Shown here: one piece after another, positions 1 to 11,350 of the stretch
How positions within the stretch are numbered: position 1 is the first letter of the stretch
Layout of the letters: the number at the start of each line of letters is the position of its first letter
DNA from: Macrothele yani
Lineage: Eukaryota > Arthropoda > Arachnida > Araneae > Macrothelidae
Reading direction: 5' to 3'
Length of the DNA stretch: 64,000 nucleotides
Assembly: GCA_039090855.1 (NCBI GenBank)
Contig: CM076996.1
Coordinates: 43,552,469 to 43,616,468 of the forward strand
The notes under the pieces: model-generated
The model's input: the letters and a program-made list of their open reading frames with translations, nothing else
Told to the model about the DNA's origin: nothing
The model's database searches: none
Translations under genes and position numbers: made by a program

Positions 1-160
1 ATTCTAACACTGCATCTGTCTGTAATCGGGGAAAATTTTCATACATTAAGATTTCGTTTGAATCATGATATTTGGATCATATTTTGTCCACAATTTCAAC
101 AAGCTGAACCCTGAGGGGGGGGATATTAAAGGTGTCCATTTTTCAACCATGCATTTTTGA

Positions 161-330
161 GCCACGGATGGCTTAGTGGTTAGCGAGTCAGACTATCGAT
201 GCAAGGTCCTAAGGTTCGAACCTGGGCTGATCTTTCAGAGATGGTGTGATTTACTAACAATCGCTGAATATCCGCCATGCATTGGACGAGCACGTTAAGT
301 GACGGCCCCTAGGCTGGACCCACTGGTTAA
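161..330 (+). repeat. tRNA-derived SINE, second family (not the abundant one)
   Basis: The left part reads like a tRNA gene: an A-box-like TGGCTTAGTGGTTA at about 169-182 and a B box GGTTCGAACC at 213-222. An unrelated body follows, ending near a C-rich run at about 349-361. The body differs from the abundant SINE of this window, so I treat it as a separate tRNA-derived SINE. No target duplication or A tail was found, so both ends are approximate. Confidence 0.5.
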
Positions 331-1221
331 ATGGGTATCCTTTCCTATGCCCCCCCCCCCCGAAATTCTCTCACCCCTCTGTGTGCAACATCGTACTTGT
401 ACAGTGACGCCATCTACTGTACTCTAATCTCACTACAAACTGTTCTGTCAAAGTCGCTAGACTTGCTCTCATTCCTTCCGTTTCTGTGTCCTGCCCAAAA
501 GGCGATCTCGCTGTAGGTGGCTGGGACCTAAACTCTACTCGCTGTGGACGGAAGTCCTACAAGAAAATGACAAATACTGTGACTGACACTGCATTTTTAT
601 AATTTTTTGCTAACACTGATCTGTCCATGAATCACGGGATACTCACTCCAATATCCAATATGGCAGGAATATTTTTATCGCTTCCTCATCATATTTTGGG
701 AATGTTTTCTCCTCAGTATTTTTTATTCAGCCACCCATAGTGAAATCCTAGATGTATCACCAATACTGGGGCCCCAAAATACTGTCCAGACCCAGGGCAG
801 TCTTCTTAAATGGGCTTCAATTCTTTTAAAGATAATTTATCTGCAAAGCCTAAATAAAATTCACTGCTGTGTCATATTTAGGAAAACAGGCCCTAATTTT
901 ATCCCTCTCCTTCTTAATGCCATGAAATTCAAGTGAATGTTCTTACAGGAGTTTGTGGGAGCTATTTCTCCTATCACTGTTCTTTCACATTAAACTATAT
1001 TGTTTCCCATTACGGTTGAGTACCTACACCTCTTTAAATCTAGAAAATAATATAAACAAATTTCTCACCAAAAGACACGCATTTTACCAATTCTACAGCA
1101 GAATTAACTTAGCTTGAATGCAGAATCTTTGTTGGTTTTTGCTTCATTCTTGAATAACTTAATGTACTTCACTACAAATCTCATAGAAAGTATATTTACC
1201 TGGTAAACTCAGATCTATATG
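331..1221. other. No recognisable gene or repeat
   Basis: AT-rich DNA with a short C-rich run at about 349-361. Reading frames are short and show no codon pattern or protein motif I recognise. Confidence 0.4.
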
Positions 1222-1229
1222 CTGCTGGT

Positions 1230-2253
1230 CAGGGGCAGATTGGCCCACCAGGGCATTTCCTGGTGGCCCACTTACTCTCTTTTCGTATGGATTCTTTGGA
1301 ACAAACGAATAATTTTTTGACACTAATGAATTACAATCGTTAACTTCATTCCAGTTTTAAATTCTTCCTGAAAACTTACTTCCTTCAAAAAAAGTTTTAC
1401 AAGTTTCCTTCTTGGGCTTTTGTTCTGAAATGACGTATCAAAATTCTCTGCAGTTATGTAAGAAAAGTACCAATGGACCAAGCACGCTGTTATAAATTAA
1501 TTACGCTAAAGCTAACTATAGTTAGACATACGCCGTTGCCCTTGGTGATCAGAGTCATTGGCATGTCCTCTTTTGTAATCTTGAAGGAGACACTAATACC
1601 AATTGCAATGGCCCATCATCCCAATCTACTTATCAACAAACTGACACAGAACATAGTGATTCTTCAGCAGAGATATTCTGAAAATCCATGTTCTACCTAC
1701 ATTTATCTTAAAAGAAACAACAAGTTACCAATACTGGTTCATGGGTCAAAATGGTAGGTAGATTTATAAAAATGATGGGTAGATTTAAAATAGGAGTCTA
1801 CTCACGAAGGTTACACCAATATTACGCAGTAGGAGATTAGTGACCAAATAAATATAAAAATTAATTGTGTAGGAAAATTATTATGTGCATATTTCAACTT
1901 TCAAAACGATCTTCATGGAGATTTAGTTTGAAAAGGGAACTGCAAGAACTCCGCTGTTTTTTTTTAAGTCAAAACCATATTTTTCAAAGGAAATAATATC
2001 TGGTTCGAGCTACGTTCAATCATGAGTTCAATCAAAGTTCTAAAGTTCTTTCACCATTAAATTGTTAAAATTTGTTCACGACTGGATTCGTTCCACAATG
2101 CATATTTCAACAGTTTTCTTTTATCCAGTGTCTAAGAGAATTTCTTTTCATGAAGGAATTTATGAGGTGTTTTGCTGTAGGTACGCAGCGTTTCTGTAGT
2201 GGACCGCAAAACTAAAATTTTCGGCCTAGTTCGGTCGACCCAATTCGCCCCTG
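1230..2253. mobile_element. Non-autonomous hAT-like element (MITE-type, ~1.0 kb)
   Basis: The left end CAGGGGCAGATTGGCCCA at 1230 is matched by the right end CCCAATTCGCCCCTG finishing at 2253, giving imperfect terminal inverted repeats of the CAGGGG type common in hAT elements. The flanking octamers ctgctggt (1222-1229) and cttctagt (2254-2261) agree at 6 of 8 positions, as expected for an old 8-bp target duplication. No transposase frame is visible inside. hAT membership is inferred from the termini and duplication length. Confidence 0.5.
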
Positions 2254-2261
2254 CTTCTAGT

Positions 2262-3227
2262 ATACAAAACAGACCAGTTATTTTGCTTAAATAAACTGTT
2301 CCCATCAAAGATTATGTGATCCTCCTCTTTTTTGCAGAAACCTTCACGCAACATATTGTAAAAACAACAGCTAAAACATTCCCTTCCCAACACACATTTT
2401 AACTGCATTTGGATATCTGATTTGGCCACATGAAATTAAAGACCTAATAAACTGATGAGAAATACTTATCAAATTTAAGTTTTTGACTAAACAAAGAACT
2501 GAATGTTAGATCTTTCATACGCACTTCAGCCTTGAGTCATAACTGGAAAAAGATGAGACTTCAATTCACACAGCGAACTACGATTTTTAATATCACAGAC
2601 TAGTGAAGAATAAATCTTTGCAAATACATCACTTAATTTTTCACTTCTTTGAAAGTTCAGAAAAATTCCACGATACATTCAAACCTACAATAGTTATCTC
2701 CTGCACCTTCTGGGAACTATTTAGAATTATGATCAAGCTCTAACCAGCTGGTTTGCATTCACCATAAAATTAAATACTTCAAAAAACTTATAATTTGCAA
2801 TCAAACCCAGCTGCTTTCTTCCAACTACAAAATAACCACCTGTTTACCTCTACAACTTCATGGAATAAGGCATATATATACCAGTAGCACCTATTCGTTT
2901 TAACTATTCAACAGCAGCAAAACATAAGAGATGTCAAAGGAATTCCATTAGACATTTTTACTCTTACTCACTTATAACATATAAAGTATATGTTGCTCCT
3001 TTCATACACAAAGCACACATCTGCTACAAGAAAACAAAATCTTTTTTGAATTGACACTTGCAATTATGCTTCTTAACATTTGGGATTTTAAGATCATTTC
3101 TAGATACAGAAAAACTTTTAATGTGTGATGTGTCACTAACTATGCAATTAATTTTCATCTCAAGCAACTAAGGCTGAAGTGCATGTTGAAATTACATTTA
3201 TATAGAAAATGCATGTATAAAAAGTGC
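2262..3227. other. No recognisable gene or repeat
   Basis: AT-rich sequence without a convincing reading frame, repeat family or RNA gene. Confidence 0.4.
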
Positions 3228-3427
3228 ATTCATTTATTTTTTATTTGAAAGCTTAACCACCGTGAGCAACTATGTGCTATAAGCAGTCGTCCATCCCTAA
3301 CTTAGGGCCACAGGTTCTAGGAAAAGAGAGAGCCAGTTCTGTAAGACAAACACAACATTAATGCCTCACTGGGGTCTGAACCTCCGACGAATGGTAAGAA
3401 GCCAGCGGTTTGAACACTGCACTATTG
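3228..3427 (-). repeat. tRNA-Leu-like SINE, old copy
   Basis: A diverged minus-strand copy of the abundant SINE. It keeps the tail (AAGCTTAACCACCGTGAGCA) and the body (gagagccag, gtaagacaaacacaac), but the tRNA head is damaged. Its head end abuts the palindrome at 3458-3804. Confidence 0.7.
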
Positions 3428-3457
3428 TGACGATTATGGGCAAAACACGTAACAATA

Positions 3458-3804
3458 TTAACAAATAAAGGTAACTTGATCACGCTAGTTACGTTAACTG
3501 AAACTTTTACAAAAAGTTCGTAAGTTGGAAGCTTTCGACCTTATCTTAGGTCTTCATCACGCCAATGGAGGACTAAGATTGTTGCCAGATTCTACATTTG
3601 AATTTTTCTTATTTTGATCTGGAGATCAATTCTAAGTTTTGGCAACAAAAATAAGAAAAATTCAAATGTAGAATCTGGCAACAATCTTAGTCCTCCATTG
3701 GCGTGATGAAGACCTAAGATAAGGTCGAAAGCTTCCAACTTACGAACTTTTGTAAAAGTTTCAGTTAACGTAACTAGCGTGATCAAGTTACCTTTATTTG
3801 TTAA
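3458..3804. repeat. Near-perfect palindrome (two ~158-bp arms, ~31-bp loop)
   Basis: The left arm 3458-3615 is repeated in reverse complement at 3647-3804 with essentially one single-base length difference. The loop 3616-3646 contains a small gatctggagatc stem. The arms carry a motif TGATGA, then GACCT, loop, AGGTC, GAAA (3704-3730), also seen in related form in the palindrome near 39.2 kb. A 12-bp string actgcactattg occurs just outside both sides (about 3417 and 3806), suggesting that the structure was inserted. A derivation from a Penelope-like element 3' end is inference. Confidence 0.75.
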
Positions 3805-3846
3805 CTGCACTATTGGGGTAACAAAAAGTATATTTATCATCAGCAA

Positions 3847-4075
3847 GTTTTTTTTATTTATTGGAGGTTTAACGACCACCGTGAGCAACTCAATGGGCTA
3901 TAAGCAGTTGCCCGTCCCCAATTTAGGGTGGGGTCACTGGTTTTAGGGACGGGAGAGAACCATGGCCGTAAGCGAAACAAACACAACATCCATGCCGCAA
4001 ATGGATTCGAACCTGGACTCCTTTTGGACGAATGATCAGAGGCCAGCGCTTAGACCACTGTGCCTCAGGGGTGGC
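3847..4075 (-). repeat. tRNA-Leu-like SINE
   Basis: Minus-strand copy with T-rich tail, body and tRNA head. Flanks catcagcaagtt and catcggtaagtt match at 10 of 12 positions, an old target duplication. It carries a 5-bp local expansion (gggtggggtcac) within the body. Confidence 0.85.
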
Positions 4076-4207
4076 CATCGGTAAGTTATAAATCTCCCTG
4101 GATGTACGGTCATATAGACAGTTTTCATCAAAACATGGTAACTAAGTGGAATTCTAGGATTATCTATGTGGATGATAAGCAATTTAAAGTTCACTATATG
4201 GACAACC

Positions 4208-4994
4208 AGTGTTACTTTCAGGCATACATCCGGGGGGGGCTCCCGGAACGACCCCTCCCCTCCAGGAGGCATTTTATGTTACCGAGCCAAATGTGAATAA
4301 ATTTAGGCTATAATGAAAAAGGAAGTTTCGTTTCTTTTGATACTACAAAATTTGTTTCCAATTATATTTTTTTTTAACATTTGTTCAAGTATTATAGTTT
4401 ATTTTGCAAAAAAATGTAATAAAATGCATGCCATTCTACAAAATATAATAAGTAGACTAATCAAACCTCATAGTCGGGGAATCCCGATTCAGGATCAGAA
4501 GTGTGTTAAATGCATTTTAATAGATAAAATTTTCAAACCTGACGAAACAAACACCCAGATCGTGACCCCCCTAGTTTAGTTGAAGAAAGTTTGTTCTTCA
4601 AATGCTTGAAGAACAAATATTACTATACTATATCTGGTGCGTATATAGGATCTTTTTCAGGGGGGGGAGTGTCGAAAAATGGAAGTTTTTGAAATCCAGA
4701 ACAAACTTAAAGTTAACGAAAAATAGAAGAAAAATTGCAGAATTTTTCTAATGTAAGTTAATGCATTTTTATTAAATAAAGGCATTTTTTTCTAATATAA
4801 ATCGCATTTTAACCAAAAACTAAAAAACGAAACAAGGCCCCCTAAATACTTCTCTGTACTATATATATATAGTAATTACTTCTAGACATGTAGATATAGT
4901 AGTAAAAAATTATATATATAGCAAATAGAAAATTTGCCCCCTCTAACATTCCATTCGCCCCCCCCCCCAACCAAAAAGTCCTGAAAGAAACACT
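4208..4994. mobile_element. 787-bp MITE-like element with terminal inverted repeats
   Basis: The left end AGTGTTACTTTCAGG pairs with the right end CCTGAAAGAAACACT. The flanks ggacaacc (4200-4207) and ggacaact (4995-5002) form an 8-bp duplication with one mismatch, compatible with a hAT-type element. The interior is AT-rich with poly-G/poly-C runs and no transposase frame. Confidence 0.6.
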
Positions 4995-5009
4995 GGACAA
5001 CTACCACCA

Positions 5010-5090
5010 GTGTGGCATAGCTGGCTAATTGCCAGCCTCATGCCTGTGCCATTGAAAGCCGTTGTGGGTTTCATGCCTCATTGCCACCCA
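5010..5090 (+). repeat. Possible degenerate tRNA-derived sequence
   Basis: TGGCATAGCTGG at about 5015 fits the pol III A-box consensus, and GTGGGTTTCATGCC about 50 bp later resembles a decayed B box. No tail or duplication is visible, so this is only suggestive. Confidence 0.25.
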
Positions 5091-5535
5091 TCCAATCCCC
5101 CCCCCACCTCAAGTAATATGAATGCATAACCCCCTTCCCAATCAGTTCTGCATTTCTGGCAGTTGTTCTGCAATTTTACCCTTCTTCCAGCATTAGGCTG
5201 GCCATCTAATCTGGTGTATTCCTGGCTGTGAAACGTAATAAAAGCCATGCTTCCATATGGCAACATGTGATCTTTATGATCTGTAATGCCATACGAAGAT
5301 GTGGACGAATGCAAACGTCATGTCGAGAATGCTTCACACCTTATCTATTTATAGCACATTCTTAAAATCTTCAACACAGAACTAAACGTTTGTTTGCCCT
5401 TTGTGAGCAAGTGTTTTGATATCTACTACTGATGAATTTTCTATTAGTCATGGTGACAACACAATGGTACATCTGTTCATAGAAAACCATATTCGATTTT
5501 GGCAGCAGATTTATTTCTTTACTACAGATCGCCCC
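5091..5535. other. No recognisable gene
   Basis: Contains a 78-codon minus-strand open frame at 5078-5314 with no recognisable domain. I see nothing else. Confidence 0.3.
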
Positions 5536-5740
5536 ATTTTTTTTATTGAAGGTTTAACGACCATCGTGAGCAACTTAATGGGCTATAAGCAGTCGCCCGT
5601 CCCTAATTTAGGGTCACTGGTTCCACGGAAGGGAGAGAGCCAGTGCCGTAAGACAAACACAACATCCATGCCTTACCCGAACCCCTTCACGGACGAATGA
5701 TCATAAGCCAGCTCTTAGACCACTGCGCCACCAGGGCGGC
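5536..5740 (-). repeat. tRNA-Leu-like SINE
   Basis: Minus-strand copy with a T-rich start, the tail motif ggtttaacgaccatcgtgag and the intact head end ccaccagggcggc. It lacks the GGTTCGAATCC B box because of a deletion in the head (ccttacccgaacccc). Confidence 0.85.
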
Positions 5741-7640
5741 ATCACCACATTTGTGCTGTCAACGCTTATTCAACAAACTCAGACATACAAAATATTACTT
5801 TCCTACCAGGATGGCACAATAGACACAATATTGTGTACACAGCCTATGGGCATTATTTTAGTGAAATGCTTGCATTTTCCCATAAGCATGGCCAACAGTC
5901 TAGTAGCACACCATTCCTATTTCAGTGATCTTTGATCTCTCAATACAGTGCTGACTCATTTTGCAATACATCACCACCATGATAATACAGTATTTAAAAG
6001 CAAAGATGCTTTTTAATGTGCTCATGAGCTTAATAATTCTGCTTCTACATATGCCTTCAGTCTGGAAACTAAATTATCTCAGTCAACAGTTTGAGCTCTA
6101 AAATATGCTAAACAATTTATCCCTGCAATAAGAATCAACACTATTACTCCTGTTGTTACTTACAGTGCTCTTTTCTAGTCAGCCCACAACTGAGAAAGAT
6201 CAATTTATGATTAAATAGGAGCTTCGTTATACTGGAGAAAGAAAGCAGTGCAATGTTAACCTGTGGATATGCTTCACAGTACCATAGACTACCTCACCCT
6301 TTGACAGGATTTCTACTGACACCTCATTTCATTGTAAACATTTCACAAAATCCAAGGATTCTTTTGGGAGTTCAATGACCCTGTTGAACATGAAAAGATA
6401 GGATGCATCACAAGAATGAACACAAAATTAATTTCTTATCAGGGATTCAAATCCAACATAGCGGTTGCTCCAGCTTTTTCAAAGATTTTGCCAACTCATT
6501 CACCAAATTCAATTTTTTTTCCCGACAAAATGCAATAACAGTCCAAAAAGGTAATCGCCAATACTTGTACCGAAACTTTTTTTTTTTTTTTGCAAACTGC
6601 AAAGAATGCGATTGGCAGTGCGACCCCTGCAACAGATACGAGATTGGTGTCTAGGCCACATGATAAAATTCCTTCACAAAGTGTGCTAGTCACTGACAAA
6701 ACACACATTGACATGAGTACCATGTTATAAATATTTGAAACACGACTAGTGTAAAATTCATCTTTTTCAGCATTAATTTTAGTAAATTCTAAGAAAACTT
6801 ACTTTGCAACTGTAATGTTTAACTGAACATTTCATGAGGTTATGCACATTTTAATGGGGATAGTCTGTTTAAAGTGTCTATAGCAGAAACACAACTTTCT
6901 AAAATGTAGAACTGCTAAAAATCTGACATACATAGCTGAAGTCAAAATATCTGGTAGGAAATACCCAAGTTTTGATATATCTATTGCTTATGTCAGCTGG
7001 CATAATGATCAGGCATTCATACAGCAGAAAGTGAAAAGAATGTTCAATCAGTATTTCTCACAGTGAACATTACTAGATGTGGACTAAATGTCAAAGTCCC
7101 TCGGCAGTAATGCTCGTATCTGTACTAGCAGAAGATAAATACAGCTGCCGGTGTCAATCTGCACACATGAAAGGCACCGAAGATAATCATGTCTTGTCAG
7201 AATTACTTCCGGTCAAGTTTCTCCGAACATGCGGAAATTTTTTAATTGTTTTTGTTCTTAAAATTACTAAATTCTGTAATATTACCCTAACCAAAACAAC
7301 AATCGCTCTCGATAACAAAAACTTAAAAAGCAACATATAATGCAATTTCTGTTACGCTACAAATGAAATTCAAAAATCGCGCGGGTTGCCATGGAACAAA
7401 AAAAAAAAAAGTATAGTAAAACACCAAGAACTTGCTTCAATTTCATGAAGAAATTCAAACTCTACAAAGAACTGAAATTTAAGTTTCCCGATTTATTACC
7501 AGTCTTAACTGATATATACTATGTATGTATGAATGCCATATTACAACAGCGATCAGACTCATGTCAACATCGCATGTTCTTCCTACAGTTTTGGTAACTC
7601 AACGGAAGCAAAGATCAAGCAAATACATATCACAGATGGG
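5741..7640. other. No recognisable repeat or gene
   Basis: About 1.9 kb of AT-rich sequence. It lies downstream (in minus-strand direction) of the candidate first exon at 7663-7748 and could be its intron; I could not identify a following exon. Confidence 0.3.
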
Positions 7641-7662
7641 TCAAATCTGTGCCACAACTAAC

Positions 7663-7748
7663 CTGAAGGTCTCTGTAATATTTGTAGCATTTTCCGAAGC
7701 AGAACTTAGAACGACTAGCAACAAAACACCACACAGCGAGGCCGCCAT
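7663..7748 (-). CDS. Candidate first coding exon of a host secreted or membrane protein
   Basis: On the minus strand an ATG at 7748 in good context (ATCATGG) opens a frame starting MAASLCGVLLLVVLSSAS, a textbook signal peptide: short n-region, Leu/Val core and small residues before the predicted cleavage. ENATNITETF follows with two N-glycosylation sequons (NAT, NIT). The frame runs to AG|GTTAGT at 7662-7657, a good splice donor. A CCAAT motif lies upstream on the minus strand near 7764, and the surrounding 7.7-7.95 kb is CpG-rich compared with neighbours. An in-frame Met at 7871 could give a longer start, but the residues between do not look like a signal sequence. I do not recognise the protein. 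That this is a host gene is inference. Confidence 0.35.
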
Positions 7749-8488
7749 GATGGCGATGGGATTGGATAATATTGCCAGCGGGGGTGATCCGAAAATATTT
7801 CGATGGGCGCCACTTGAGTGCGTCGCCGCGAACGCTGAACAGCTGAATGGTTGTGTCACGAGGAGGACCAACCATCTGTCTGACTCAAATGGCGGGCTAC
7901 GTTACTACGGGAGTAACGCTGAGAACTACCGCGGATGAAGAGAAGGAGCATTCCATTGGCTGCCAGTTAATGCGATAGAAGAAATTTGCATGACAGGTCT
8001 GTTTCTGTAATCGAAGCTTTAGAACAAGCAGGGATGAGGCTATAAGCTCAAATTACACGCAATGTAGCTTCACCGCCCACCCTCCAAGCCCATATTGTAA
8101 TAAACCCCTACCCCATCACCACCACCCTCACAACTTCAGCCCAGTCCGCAGCTGTAACCGCAGCAACAGTGTGGAAAGTGAAATTATCCTCTGCAGGCCG
8201 AGAAATTAGGGGAGTAGTGTGTGTTAGAAATTAATATTTTTTGACGCTTTTAATTCGAGTGAAAGATCCTAATAGCTTTATTCCCTCTTTCCATGTACGC
8301 CACTCAGAGCTAAATGATTTGCAAGTTCTGGGAATTCAAGGGTATCTGAAGTAGTTTTATGTCCTTATGAAAAGTGATGGCAAAATTTCATTTTTGGTTG
8401 CTAAAAATGAATGACAAGCGTTTCAAAAATCTTTCAAAATTTGAACAAAGTAAGCAGATTTAGAGCGGGGTGCACAAAGAATTGTATT
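7749..8488. other. Possible promoter region, then featureless DNA
   Basis: 7750-7960 is relatively CpG-rich and may hold the promoter of the candidate exon on the minus strand. 7960-8488 shows no recognisable element. Confidence 0.25.
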
Positions 8489-8499
8489 ACAGCAGGCTT

Positions 8500-8722
8500 T
8501 TTTTATTTTTTTTTATTGGAGGTTTAACGACCACCGCGAGCAACTCAAATTGGCTATAAGCAGTCGCCCGTCCCTAATTTAGGGTCACTGGTTCCAGAGA
8601 AGGGAGAGAGCCAGTGCCGTAAGACAAACACAACACCCATGCTTCACCGGGATTCGAACCCGGACCCCGTTCGAACAAATGATCAGAGGCCATCGCTTAG
8701 ACCACTGCGCCACCGGGGCGGC
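8500..8722 (-). repeat. tRNA-Leu-like SINE, recent
   Basis: Full-length minus-strand copy bounded by a perfect 11-bp target duplication acagcaggctt at 8489-8499 and 8723-8733. The head has an intact B box and A box. Confidence 0.95.
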
Positions 8723-8832
8723 ACAGCAGGCTTCGTGGCGATACACAGTTTAGCATAACCCCACGGGGTCAACTGGTATTTCATTTGATGGCAATGATGA
8801 GAGGTTCATAACTCCGCGGCCCTAGCGGATAT

Positions 8833-8860
8833 TATATTTTATATATATATATATATATAT
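8833..8860. repeat. (TA)n microsatellite
   Basis: An uninterrupted run of alternating T and A between tttta and ttgacg. Confidence 0.9.
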
Positions 8861-8905
8861 TGACGTGGTGCTTGCTCTTTAACCAAATATGGTAAGTGCG
8901 CAATA

Positions 8906-9130
8906 GCCGCCCCGGTGGCGCAGTGGTCTAAGGCACTGGACTCTGATCATTCGTCCGTAACGGGTCCGGGTTCGAATCCCGGTCAGGCATGGATGTTGTG
9001 TTTGTCTTACGGCACTGGCTCTCTCCCTTCCCTGGAACCAGTGACCTTAAATTAGGGACGGACGACTGCTTATAGCCCATTGAGTTGCTCACGGTGGTCG
9101 TTAAACCTCCAATCAAAAAAAAAAAAAAAA
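8906..9130 (+). repeat. tRNA-Leu-like SINE, recent
   Basis: Full-length plus-strand copy. It has head gccgccccggtggcgcagtgg with A box, B box GGTTCGAATCC, a body ending in ggtcgttaaacctcc, and an A tail. A perfect 13-bp target duplication taagtgcgcaata lies at 8893-8905 and 9131-9143. Confidence 0.96.
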
Positions 9131-9198
9131 TAAGTGCGCAATAAATTCTAAAAAAAAAAAAAGAGTTCAGTGTAGCAGCTGAGGCAATACGCATTAAA

Positions 9199-9415
9199 GT
9201 TTTTTTTTATTCGACGTTTAACGACCACCATGAGCAACTCAATGGGCTATAAGCAGTCGCCCGTCCCTAATTTAGGGTCACTGGTTCCAGGGAAGGGAGA
9301 GAGCCAGTGTCGTAAGACAAACACAACACCCATACCTCACCGGTATTCGAACCCGGACCCCTTTCGGACGAATGATCAGAGGTCATCGCTTAGACCACTG
9401 CGCTCCCGGGGCGGC
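9199..9415 (-). repeat. tRNA-Leu-like SINE
   Basis: Minus-strand, nearly full-length copy starting with a T run at about 9200 and ending in the head cgctcccggggcggc. The target duplication is not clear. Confidence 0.9.
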
Positions 9416-9818
9416 AAAGCCATTTTCCACTAACATTTGGGACATTAACAAAACACTGGCAACTGAATGAAAGTACATGGAAACGATGGTGAGAGCTGCA
9501 AGTACTACTAATACAGAAAAGTGCTGTTAAGTGTCGAAATTTCGTTACTGAAGATTTTTTTGGGAAAATTAAAAGTCCCCGCCTGGTGGTCATAGGTGCA
9601 GTCTTCTGGCTAAACATCCGCGTTGAGCCCTGGTCAAGTCCTTGAACGGACACGGGTGGTTCGCTTGCCCTATGGCGCCGATGGTGTTCCTTCCCTGGAA
9701 CCGAAGTGTTCAAGGCGCAGTGGTCTAAGCGTTGGCTTATGACCGTTCGTCCGAGAGCATAGGTGTACCCAAGGGAGTGGCCCTCGGGAGGCGGACTACA
9801 AATTAAAGCAAATATATA

Positions 9819-11051
9819 CACTATATTGACAAAAGTCAGCGGACACCTAGAAGAGAAACACAACATGGCCTTTATTGACATACATTAGTACGGTGTCGGT
9901 CCACTTTTGGCTTTTATGCATGCATTGACCCTTCGAGATATGCTTTCGACAAGGTTTTGGAACACAGCGATAGGTATGCGCTTCCATTCAGTACATAATG
10001 CTGCCGCTAACTGTTGCTTAGTAGTAGGCCTTGGTTCCAAACTTCTTATGCGGCGCTCTAATTCATCCCATAGGTGCTCTATGGGATTAAGATCAGGGCT
10101 CTGTGCTGGCCAGTCCACAAACGATACGGAATTATCGTCAAACCATGCCGTAACAATCCTTGCTTTATGGCTCGGTGCATTATCCTGCTGGTACCAACAA
10201 GGCTCGGTCCCGTAGTATTGCCACAGAGTTGGCAGGGCATAATTGTCCAGAATATCGAGGTGGACGTGCTGGTTAACAGGTTTGTCCACGATAAGCAATG
10301 GGCCGGGACCATACCACGAAAAACATCCCCACACGAGTACACTGCCAGCTCCAAACTTGACCGTAGGAACTGTACAATGGGGTAAATAGCGTCCCCCCGG
10401 CTGCCGCCATACCCACACACGGCCATCAGACTGATGGATCGTGCATCTGGATTCATCAGTCCATAGGACCCGTTTCCATTTATCTACGGTCCACGGTAAA
10501 TGTTCTTTACACCGTGCTAAACGACGAGTAGCATTCCGAGTGGAGATGAAAGGCTTACGAACAGCCGCACGACCACGGTAACCCATGGAATGAAGTTCTC
10601 TGCGAATGGTACGTGTACATACCGAAGTTTCTGCAGTTTTATTTACCTGTACGTGCAGTAACTCCGTCGATTAACTGTAACGACTCTCTCGAGGCTTCGA
10701 CGTCCTCTATCACTGATTTTCTTTGGTCTGCCGATACGTTTTGCTGCTTCAGGGACGCCATGTGTCTTCCACTTATTCAGTACATCCAAAACAGTTGACT
10801 TGGGTATGTTTAAACGCTTCTCGGTTTCTCTTATGGACAACCCATGAATATAACACCCAACAATCTTTCCTTTCTCAAAGTCAGTTCTCTCCCGCCGCGA
10901 TATTTTCCCTCAACCTCACAGTGCCATATGATCGCGGTCAGCTGCAGGCTTGTTTTTATACTGTTTGCAGCTGTGCCGCGCATCTTAACAACGCAGAGGA
11001 TCCGTTCATTTGCTTTTGAAGGGGTGTCCGGTGACTTTTTTCAATATAGCG
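9819..11051 (-). mobile_element. Tc1-like element, family A, copy 1
   Basis: The element is flanked by TA. Its terminal inverted repeat starts CACTATATTGACAAAAGTCA on the left and is mirrored on the right as ggtgacttttttcaatatagcg. At 1.23 kb with one minus-strand transposase gene it has standard Tc1 architecture. A second copy of the same family sits at 40160-42684. Confidence 0.93.
9885..10930 (-). pseudogene. Tc1-family DD34E transposase, family A
   Basis: The N-terminal part (about 10643-10840 and upstream) has the paired helix-turn-helix typical of Tc1 (IRETEKRLNIPKST) and a GRPKK AT-hook-like segment. The catalytic part (9885-10586) shows WTDES, QDNAPSH and NPIEHLW, with 34 residues between the second Asp and the Glu, so the DDE triad is complete. 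The two parts lie in different frames, broken around 10590-10640, and the beginning is also out of frame. The enzyme would cut and paste the element by binding its inverted repeats. Family membership is secure; activity is excluded by the breaks. Confidence 0.9.
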
Positions 11052-11218
11052 TATGTACATTAAAAAAGCTTTTTCTCAGTAACGTTTTTATTTTCATTTT
11101 TTGACCTTTAACCTTTAAAGATTTCGAGGTTATTCCCACTTGGAGTATCTTTTCCCGGGAGGATTTCGCCGATGAACCAAGTCCATGGACCCCTCACCCT
11201 TAAGAAATTTCTGGCTAT

Positions 11219-11319
11219 GCCACTGTCCAAGAAGGTGTGGGTTCAAATTCCGGTGAGGCATGGATGTTGTGTTTGTCTCACGGCACTGGCTCTTTCCCTT
11301 CTTTGGAACCAATGACCCT

Positions 11320-11350
<31 letters not shown>

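Noticed and set aside
2226..2429. Cys-rich minus-strand frame (CFSCCFYNMLREGF) as a possible exon
   Set aside because: Its end overlaps the right terminus of the hAT-like element at 2253, and no splice donor follows a usable frame.
6447..6723. Overlapping minus-strand frames with poly-Lys
   Set aside because: The lysines come from a T15 run; no motif or splice structure supports a gene.
9560..9780. Possible further SINE copy left of Tc1 family A
   Set aside because: Only short head-like strings (gcgcagtggtctaagcgttgg, ttccctggaacc) are present in scrambled order; too weak to delimit.
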